Source of the DNA: Juglans regia
Taxonomy: Eukaryota > Streptophyta > Magnoliopsida > Fagales > Juglandaceae
Direction: 5' to 3'
Assembly: GCF_001411555.2 (NCBI RefSeq)
Contig: NC_049907.1
Span: 38,989,482-39,053,481, forward strand
DNA: 64,000 nucleotides
In this document: piece after piece, positions 57,144-64,000 of the stretch
How positions within the stretch are numbered: the first letter of the stretch is position 1
Layout of the letters: every line of letters starts with the position of its first letter
Made by a program: the position numbers and the translations under genes
The notes under the pieces: model-generated
Told to the model about the DNA's origin: nothing
Database searches by the model: none
Seen by the model: the letters and a program-made list of their open reading frames with translations, nothing else

Positions 57144-58115
57144 TCAAGCATATAAGTTGTTGATTCCGTCAATATCGTCCTTGGTCAAATCTTTACTCTG
57201 TCCTGCAAGGAAGTAAGGGTACATAATAGCATCCTCAAGTGAGGTATGGGCGAGTCCAAGAAGGTGCCCGATTTCATGCAAGGCAATCGTACCGAGGTGA
57301 TACGCACTTGGGGCAGCAACCACACTCCATTGTTGCTCCTTATTGAAATGGAGTCTCCCATCAGATGGCCAAAAAGCATGAGCCAGGATTCCATTATAAA
57401 AAGGATACCCATCTCCATGTTCCCTCTCTTCAAAACTAATTTTGAGATCTGATACTGTTGGCCAACGGCGTCTTCTATATGGTGATTTCCAGTAGCTGCT
57501 AGCACGAAAGAACGTGAATGTTGAGTTCCTTGCCCATGTTTTGAAAGCTTCTTCAACGGGGCTTATGTATGCATCTGGGAAGCCCCCAAGAAATCTATAG
57601 GTTAGATGACGCTTTGAATCTGGCCATCTCAGTTTTCCGGGCAAGAATTCATAGTGCGAGACGACATGGAATGAACCAATTAGGTGGCCACCATGATGTC
57701 CCTTTTTGTTGCTACCCCCCGAATGCATCCAATTTGTACCGTTGATGATATCTGGCATGCCACAACGAGGCATCTTCATCTTTGATATTGTTTTCGCATC
57801 CAAAATTCCAGTGGCCTTGAGATTATAATTAAGCTGATAAGTTTTGATCGCGGATTCCAAGAGTTCGTCAAATTCATCGTTGTTAGGCTTGGTGGGATGG
57901 TTATAATAACCAAAATGTTCAAGGTAATCTTTGAGGTCATGGATCCCTTTGACGATATCACCCTTTTGGCATCCTTTAAGATTCTTAAGAAACTCAATGG
58001 ATAATGGCTTTCCATCATGCGAGTTCGGTAAAGTTGCATAAGAAAGGAGAGGGAGGAGGTGAAAGAGGAGGAAGAGTACAAGGAACGAGGAGAGTGAACG
58101 AAGTTTAGAAGCCAT
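57144..58115 (-). CDS. Matrix metalloproteinase (plant MMP), intronless, 323 aa
   Basis: Secreted zinc endopeptidase of the M10A family (metzincins), acting in the extracellular matrix. Signal peptide at about 1-27 (SSFLVLFLLFHLLPLLSYA). Propeptide with peptidoglycan-binding-like fold at about 40-115 and the cysteine switch PRCGMPD at 116-122; C118 should hold the zinc in the latent enzyme. Catalytic domain from about 160, starting LRWPDSKRHLTYRF. Structural zinc/calcium region HGDGYPFYNGILAHAFWP (about 233-250). Active site HEIGHLLGLAH at 280-290 with E281, and Met-turn AIMYP at 296-300. It ends DGINNLYA with no hydrophobic tail, so unlike several plant MMPs a GPI anchor is not evident. Single exon, as usual for plant MMPs. 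All key residues are intact, so it is likely functional. TATA at 58166. Confidence 0.95.
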   Translation of the reverse strand: MASKLRSLSSFLVLFLLFHLLPLLSYATLPNSHDGKPLSIEFLKNLKGCQKGDIVKGIHDLKDYLEHFGYYNHPTKPNNDEFDELLESAIKTYQLNYNLKATGILDAKTISKMKMPRCGMPDIINGTNWMHSGGSNKKGHHGGHLIGSFHVVSHYEFLPGKLRWPDSKRHLTYRFLGGFPDAYISPVEEAFKTWARNSTFTFFRASSYWKSPYRRRRWPTVSDLKISFEEREHGDGYPFYNGILAHAFWPSDGRLHFNKEQQWSVVAAPSAYHLGTIALHEIGHLLGLAHTSLEDAIMYPYFLAGQSKDLTKDDIDGINNLYA

Positions 58116-58165
58116 GATTACTAGGTTTTTAACAAAGATGTTGAATGTTGCGAAAGTTTGGTTGT

Positions 58166-58173
58166 CTTTTATA
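58166..58173 (-). promoter_or_regulatory. TATA box of the metalloproteinase gene
   Basis: TATAAAAG on the - strand about 50 bp upstream of the ATG. It implies a very short 5' UTR. Confidence 0.7.
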
Positions 58174-58199
58174 GAGAGTTAGCTAGGGCCGTGAAATGT

Positions 58200-58500
58200 T
58201 TTGGGAATGAGATGAGATGATAAATATGAAAATAATAGTAAAATAGTTTGAGTTATGATATTTTATGGAGTTTTGAAAAGGAAGAGAGAAAAAATTGAAT
58301 AAAAATATTATAATAGAATATAATATTATTAGAATATAATTTTTTTAATATTATTTTTGTTTTAAGATTTGAAAAAATTGAATTATTTTTTATATTTTAT
58401 TTGAAAGTTTAGAAAATTTATAATAATTAGATGAAAAAATTAACTAATTAAAATTAAAAAGTGTTTATAATGAAACCAGCACATCTTCCATAATCCAAAC
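58200..58500. mobile_element. Tourist-family MITE upstream of the metalloproteinase gene
   Basis: TTTTGGGAATGAGATGAGAT on the left and CATAATCCAAACAACCATTA on the right flank the family interior (GGAAGAGAGAAAAAATTGAA, AAGATTTGAAAAAATTGAAT). It sits only about 30 bp upstream of the TATA box. Confidence 0.65.
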
Positions 58501-58568
58501 AACCATTATACTATTTACAAGTTGGGGTGTAATTAGTAAATATATTAATTTATAGTTGGGGACATTGA

Positions 58569-58768
58569 GGGTGCGTTTGGAACTTAAACCACTCTCAACT
58601 CATCTCAACTCATCATTACAACTTTTTCAAATTTCAACACAAAATATAATAAATAATTCAACTTTTTCAAATTTCAAAATAATAATAATATTAAAAAATA
58701 ATATTCTAACAATATTTTATCATCTCAACTCAACTCAACTCAACTTACTTCAACATCCAAACACAACC
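58569..58768. mobile_element. Tourist-family MITE, TGA target duplication
   Basis: 200 bp. GGGTGCGTTTGGA on the left, TCCAAACACAACC on the right, and TGA at 58566-58568 and 58769-58771. The interior CTCAACTCATCTCAACTCAT is the antisense form of the family. Confidence 0.75.
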
Positions 58769-59916
58769 TGAATCCCCAAACTTAGACACTCCATGATCCC
58801 TGGGGACAAGGGTGGTGCCATTCAGCCCAAGGGTTCATTGGTGCATGGATGACTTTTTCAGCTTGAATAAACTTTGAGATTAAGGTTCGTTTAACAATAA
58901 TTTGTTCTAAAATATTTTTAGATAGTTCATTTTCAAATATTATTCAAATATAAAATACTTATTTAAAATCTTTAACTTTTTTTTATTTAATCATTACTTA
59001 GCTAATCATTATCTAACTAATCATTACAACTTTCTTAAAATGTTTGAGTGAATCTTTTTTAACTTTTTAAGACTCTCATTTTCTAAAATCCAATAAAATA
59101 TAGAAAATGATAGTATGATTCTCAAAATATGCCCACCAAATGTGTTCAATCATATATTTTTATTTTTATTATTTTTATTTTTTTCTTAATAGTTAAGGAA
59201 TTGACTATTAGTGAATTTATATATATCTTTATTTTTTCTTAATTATTAAAGATATTTAAAAAATGCTTAAAAAAAGAAAAGAAAAACAAAAAACTAATTT
59301 GCACTGGTGTGCATATTTGGTATGCACTCTAGCATTGTTTATAAAATATTTTTACTTAAACAGTACTTTAATTAACTACTATTCACAGACATGTCGGTTT
59401 GATATATTCTAAAGTATTCAAACTGGCCTTGGATTACCTAGAAGTAATGTAGTGGACAAATTATGAGTATTTTCCAGCGGTAATGCTTGTTTTAATGTGT
59501 AGTGAAGAAATTACTTGAGAAAGGGAACGAAAAAGCCCCGGCCAATCGTAAGGGGATGGGGGAGTGCCTAAGAGGATTAGTGGTGGGAAAAAACATATCT
59601 ACTATTCGAAGAGTAATACTACATACAATCGTGAAGCATATAAGTATAGTACAATTATTTTGAAAAAGAGTAGAATCTATTATTAAAAAATTAATTTATT
59701 TATGTAGATTCTGTATTTATTTATTTTTTTAAAAATAATTAGACGATGTTTATACACTCACAACTACAACTATTATTTGTCATATCCGAATTGTATATCA
59801 GTCGGCAAAGTATCATTATTCCTATATATATGATATCCTTCAACAGAGTATCATTGTTGGCTGTCGCAAATAAACAGCATTTGCAACCCAACGCCATTAT
59901 TAATCATTTATAATTA
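58769..59916. other. Intergenic, no gene seen
   Basis: A GAGTAATACTACATACAATC block near 59610 and ACTCACAACTACAACTATT near 59755 may be ends of another short MITE. No coding sequence. Confidence 0.4.
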
Positions 59917-60140
59917 GGGTAGGTTTGGAGGGTGAGATGAGAATTTTGTGTTTTGTTTTAGTGTTTAAAATATTATGTTTTAGTATTATTATTATATTGG
60001 GATTTGAAAAAGTTGAATTGAGATTTTAAAAAGTTAAATTGTTTATTATATTTTGTATGGGGATTTGAAAAATGTGTAATGATGAGATGAGATGAGATGA
60101 GATGAGAATTTTGTATCTCATCCCACCCCCAAACCTGCCC
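59917..60140. mobile_element. Tourist-family MITE, complete, TTA target duplication
   Basis: 224 bp. GGGTAGGTTTGGAGGGTGAG on the left and CCCACCCCCAAACCTGCCC on the right are inverted, with TTA at 59914-59916 and 60141-60143. The interior carries GATGAGATGAGATGAGATGA. Confidence 0.85.
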
Positions 60141-60794
60141 TTAGGAAGTATAGTATTTGTGACGAATTGTTAAAAAAGAAAAAACAGCTTAATTTGATCA
60201 CTATGCGCTATTTTCCACAACTTTCTACAATGTTATTCTTGATCATGGCCGTGAGATGTCCCCAATTAAAACGAGACACGTCAATCAGTAGCACTGAAGA
60301 TATGATATTTAGAATTGAATAAATATAGATAGAAGTTACTATTGGGAGCATCCATTTTGCACACATGATGTGGCATCATCTAGATCACACATCTCTCCAA
60401 GTGAGTGTTGGGAACAATCAACTAGAAGCAGCCACACAGTGAGTGCAAAGTGTGTGTACTGCTACAGTGGTTTCTCTCTAGTATTACTCTTTAGAATTAA
60501 TAACAATATTTCTCTTCTTAAAAAGAGCAGTACTAGTCTTCGTTATGAATCTTTCATTGCAGTACTCGCACAAACTTAATTCGTAATATATCAGGTCGCA
60601 CTTATTTTCCGTTTGAATATAAGTAGTGTTTCATCTCATCTAATATCATTTCATATCATTTTATTACTATAATTTTTTTTAAATCTTTACATAAAATATA
60701 ATAAATAATTCAATTTTTTTCAAATTTAAAAATATTATTACTATTATTAATCTTTAATTAATACCAAGATATAAATTTCGAAAGTATCATCACG
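60141..60794. other. Intergenic with a MITE fragment at about 60605-60745
   Basis: TTTCATCTCATCTAATATCA and TTACATAAAATATAATAAAT mark a partial Tourist-family copy. A + strand frame at 60370 shows no domain. Confidence 0.45.
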
Positions 60795-60919
60795 CACTAC
60801 AAGAGAATTATTTATTTGCGATCAGTTAATAACGAAATAACTATTTGAAACTACAATTGATTACAAATAGTCTTTTAGTTGCAATATATTAATTATAAAA
60901 GTCTGTTTTTCTTGTAGTA
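60795..60919. mobile_element. Small CACTA-type MITE, 125 bp
   Basis: CACTACAAGAGAATTATT at the left and TTTTTCTTGTAGTA at the right form CACTA inverted termini (last base changed). It has no coding capacity. The interior has a short inverted pair around TTTGAAACTACAATTG / TAGTTGCAATATA. Confidence 0.65.
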
Positions 60920-61082
60920 AGGCAGCAATAGATTATGGGATCAAAGACCTCATGCCATTTGATTGTATTCCAACTAATTAATTAGTTAACAAGTGGGGTA
61001 CGAGCCAACTGAAAGATAGATTGTTGCATAACCTTAATATATAATAACAAAGTTGACAGGTGGAGGTAGCATTACCTCTAAT

Positions 61083-61260
61083 CCTTGAGAGTTGGCTTTA
61101 GTGGTAAGGATATTAGTCGACTTAGTGGTATACTCCCACAAAGTTTAAGATTCTAGTCCAAATTAAAAAACTTTTATATTGAATTATTTGATATGCACTT
61201 ATAAAAATTCTTTATTGAGGACCTATACACCGTCAAAATTAATCAAAATTTTATTCTCAA
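61083..61260 (+). mobile_element. tRNA-derived SINE-like element
   Basis: A polymerase III A box TGGCTTTAGTGG (61093-61104) and a B box GATTCTAGTCC (61149-61159) lie about 45 bp apart, as in tRNA-derived plant SINEs. An A/T-rich tail follows. Ends are approximate. Confidence 0.5.
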
Positions 61261-61455
61261 ATACCCAAAGCCAAGAAAAAGACAAAAACCTTGACTAGAA
61301 CAAGATTATAATAATAGTAATAAACAAGACAACAAATTACAAACTAATTTGCAGCTAAAATTCTCCATAAAAGGGAAGAATGGTGTAGTGTATATGGTGG
61401 ATATGTTTGTAGATTCAAATTGACATTATTATTTTGATTTAATGATAATAGGGAA

Positions 61456-61809
61456 TGTTGGAATAAATCATTTCCATCTCATATATTCATATCTTTGATG
61501 TATCAAATCGTGTTTGCGCGATCGCATCTTAGATTACAATTGTAAATTCATAGAAGTAAAGGATCCGTGGTGTTGGGCGTGCAGCGTGCCCCGTATGATT
61601 TGATATAATTTGAGTATCATTAATGTAATTTTAGTAACATTTTCCTTTATAATTAGATTCTTTCCTTTCCAACTAGATATATACATAACTATGTAAATAC
61701 TTATCTTATATAGATATTAGGTGTTGGAAATCTGGCATCTATTGTATAAAATTCCTTCAATATAATGAAAGCAAACCCTATGGAAAAGGATATTCAGACC
61801 AATTTGACA
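61456..61809 (+). repeat. copia LTR on the + strand
   Basis: Begins TGTTGGAATAAATCATTTCC and ends CAGACCAATTTGACA. The primer site follows directly. TTATATAGATATT near 61706 may be its promoter. The rest of this element is not seen to the right, because a - strand copia element begins at about 61861. Confidence 0.65.
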
Positions 61810-61821
61810 TGGTACCAGAGC
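61810..61821 (+). promoter_or_regulatory. Primer binding site of the + strand copia element
   Basis: TGGTACCAGAGC directly after an LTR ending in CA; one base from TGGTATCAGAGC. Confidence 0.7.
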
Positions 61822-61860
61822 CCCTACTCTGATATTCATCTTTGTGGTCTTAATCCTTCG

Positions 61861-62064
61861 TGTGTGACGGGAAAATTTTTTTTTGCCTCTGTTTCTATAA
61901 CAAAGGAAGTAACAACCCAGGTGTATGAAGAAAGTTCTTAAAGAAGATGACTCAAAATAATACTCTCTGTTTTTCTCATTATCTACTGTACAAGGAGTGA
62001 CTATATTTATAGGCGTAAAACAGACTGTACCCACACTATGTGCCAGCTCATATTCTCTTACACA
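61861..62064 (-). repeat. 3' LTR of the - strand copia element (tentative)
   Basis: Read on the - strand it begins TGTGTAAGAGAATATGAG after the purine tract AAGAAGAGA and ends CCCGTCACACA. TGTGT/ACACA form inverted ends. A TATA at about 62006-62014 (CCTATAAATATAG) is in the right orientation. At 204 bp it is short but within the range for copia. The matching 5' LTR is outside the window. Confidence 0.5.
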
Positions 62065-62073
62065 GATCTCTTC

Positions 62074-64000
62074 TTAGGCATCTTTATTTGATTCTTCTAG
62101 AGTGTGCTGCCGTAGGCTGTTCTTTGAGTAGTGCTTGCGCATAGTAGCTGTAGATGGTGTGCGCATAGCAGTAGCAGATGGTGCTCCTGTTGCTTCTGTC
62201 GATGGTGCGCACATATCAGCAGCAGATGGTGCTCCTGTTGCTCCTGCCTTAACATCCCCCCGCGATGCAAGCGGCACTGGGCTAACGGTGAGGCTTGATC
62301 GAAGTTGTGCAAATCTGGCTGCTGACAAGGGCTTGGTCAGAATGTCGGCAATCTGATCTTTGCTTGGAATGAACGACACTTTTAAGGTTTTAGCTACAAC
62401 CCGCTCCCAGACAAAATGATAGTCCAACTCCACATGTTTTGTACGAGAGTGAAGAACTGGATTAAGAGTCAAATATGTGGCACTTATATTGTCACACCAT
62501 AATGTAGGGGGTGAAACCAGAAAAATGCCAAGTTCACTTAATAAGGACTGCAACCAAAGAAGCTCACAAGTGGTGTTAGCAACTGATTTATATTCGGCTT
62601 CCGTAGAAGACCTAGCAACCGTAGGTTGTTTCTTGGAGCCCCAAGAAATTAAGTGATTACCAAAGTAGACACAATAACCACCCGTGGATTTACGATCATC
62701 AGGACACCCGGCCCAATCGGCATCAGAAAAAGCTGATAAGGTAAAAGTAAAAGATGCTGAAAAATGTAAACCAAAATGACAAGTGTGTTTAAGATAACGC
62801 AATATGTGTTTGACAGCCTTCCAGTGGGGAAGACGGGGGTTGTGCATATATTGACAAACACGATTCACAGCAAACGAAATATCAGGTCTGGTAAATGCTA
62901 AATACTAAAGACTTCCTACAACACTACGATACCAGTGTGGATCCTCAAATGCACAACCATCAAAGGCAGAGAGTTTTTCAGATGTGGACATTGGAGTAGT
63001 CACTGACTTGCAATTATTCATATTAGTATGATGAAGAAGATCATTAATGTATTTACATTGAGAGAGAAAAAGACCCTTAGTATTACAAGTGACTTCAATT
63101 CCAAAAAAAAAATGAAGAGGACCTAAATCTTTGACAGGGAAGTAGGAACCGAGAGACTGAACAAACTCATAAATTAATTTGGAACAAGAACCGGTAACAA
63201 TTATATCATCAACATATACCAGAATAAAAATGCTAGTAGAAGCAGTTCGAAGAATAAACAATGAGGAATCAGATGCAGAACACCGAAAACCTAAAGAGAG
63301 CAATTTATCACTCAACTTGGCAAACCAAGCTCTAGGAGCCTGTTTTAAACCATAAATCGATTTTTTTAACTTACAGACATAGGAGGGCAGATCAGAATGC
63401 ACGAACCCGGGAGGCTGCTTCATGTACACATCTTCATCGAGGTCCCCATGTAAGAAGGCGTTCTGTATGTCAAGCTGATGCAAAGGCCAGTTAGAAGAAA
63501 TGGCAAGAGAGAGTAAAAGTCGAATCGTCACTGGTTTGACAACAAGACTGAACGTCTCTGTGTAGTCAAGACCATGTTGCTGATGAAACCCTTGAGCAAC
63601 CAGGCGAGCTTTGCGTCGCTCAAGAGAGCCATCAGCCCGACGTTTAGACTTGAGGATCCATTTGGATCCGAGAAGATTATAGGAAGGAGATGGTGGAACA
63701 AGATCCCAGGTTTGATAGTGAAGAAGAGCTGTGATTTCGGAGTGCATGGCAAGCCGCCATTCATGATGTTTAGAAGCTTCAGAAAAGGACGAGGGCTCTT
63801 CGGGAATAGGAGGGAAGGTCTTTGTTTCTGTGAGAGACGAAGAGAGATTGGACGGAGGCCAAGGGATAGTGCCGTCGAGACGAATTTTCGGACAATGTAT
63901 CTGAGATTTTGACCGAGTGATCATATGATGATGAGGGACTTCAGTGATCGGTAAAGAGGAAGCTGAAGGTAATTGCTGAATGGAGGAGGCGGCAGATGAA
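62074..64000 (-). pseudogene. Ty1/copia RT and RNase H, one in-frame stop, partial
   Basis: Enters from the right edge in frame. RT: WRLAMHSEITALLHYQTWDL, GLDYTETFSLVVKPVTIRLL, HQLDIQNAFLHGDLDEDVYM, KSIYGLKQAPRAWFAKL, and the intact catalytic YVDDIIVTG. Then RNase [62 protein letters not shown] single TAG between VVGSL and [10 protein letters not shown] (about 62905) is the only break seen. After RNase H comes a repetitive Ala/Pro/Ser/Thr tail ([16 protein letters not shown], then [16 protein letters not shown]) ending SNKDA. Domain order is copia. It is younger than the SIRE element. Confidence 0.9.

Overview
This window is nuclear DNA of a woody eudicot plant. The genes have many GT-AG introns, the intergenic DNA is very AT-rich, and transposable elements of most plant classes are present. 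My guess is a Fagales tree, perhaps the walnut/hickory family, because of the abundant GAGATGAGATGAG-type Tourist MITEs. That guess is from recollection, not from a search.

Three host genes are well supported. (1) A PHO1-family phosphate exporter (SPX plus EXS) on the + strand, 14783-26039. I reconstructed 15 exons; all junctions are GT-AG and in frame, giving 793 aa. (2) A KIN14B-interacting / At4g14310-type protein on the - strand, 28999-32541, with 3 exons and 931 aa. (3) An intronless matrix metalloproteinase on the - strand, 57144-58115, 323 aa. A fourth candidate is a small cysteine-rich exon at 27720-28082 that has no ATG.

Layout. 1-5281: internally deleted CACTA (En/Spm) element running off the left edge, with its right terminus at 5281. 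5282-14690: gene-free DNA with MITEs, a tandem duplication and AT microsatellites. 14697-26039: PHO1 gene, whose introns carry MITEs and a Helitron 3' end. 26040-28998: intergenic, with a tandem repeat, a MITE and the small exon. 28999-32541: At4g14310-like gene. 32948-33629: hAT-type element with an 8-bp target duplication and three long palindromes. 35690-40849: TE graveyard (Ty3/gypsy pol split by a MITE, LINE pieces in both orientations, a CACTA terminus). 41411-54401: 13-kb SIRE-type Ty1/copia element with both LTRs. It carries a tandem duplication over its protease site, an intact 2.2-kb solo LTR inserted in its integrase, antisense coiled-coil ORFs after RNase H, and a mosaic tail. 56141-56930: probable gypsy LTR remnant. 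57144-58173: metalloproteinase gene. 58200-61260: MITEs and a SINE. 61456-64000: one copia LTR and PBS on the + strand, apparently split by a second copia element on the - strand that runs off the right edge.

The host genes are unrelated in function: phosphate export to the xylem, kinesin/microtubule-linked development, and extracellular matrix proteolysis. I see no operon-like or clustered pathway. The unusual content lies in TE architecture: nested insertions, the antisense ORFs, the palindrome array, and the fused CACTA transposase remnant.
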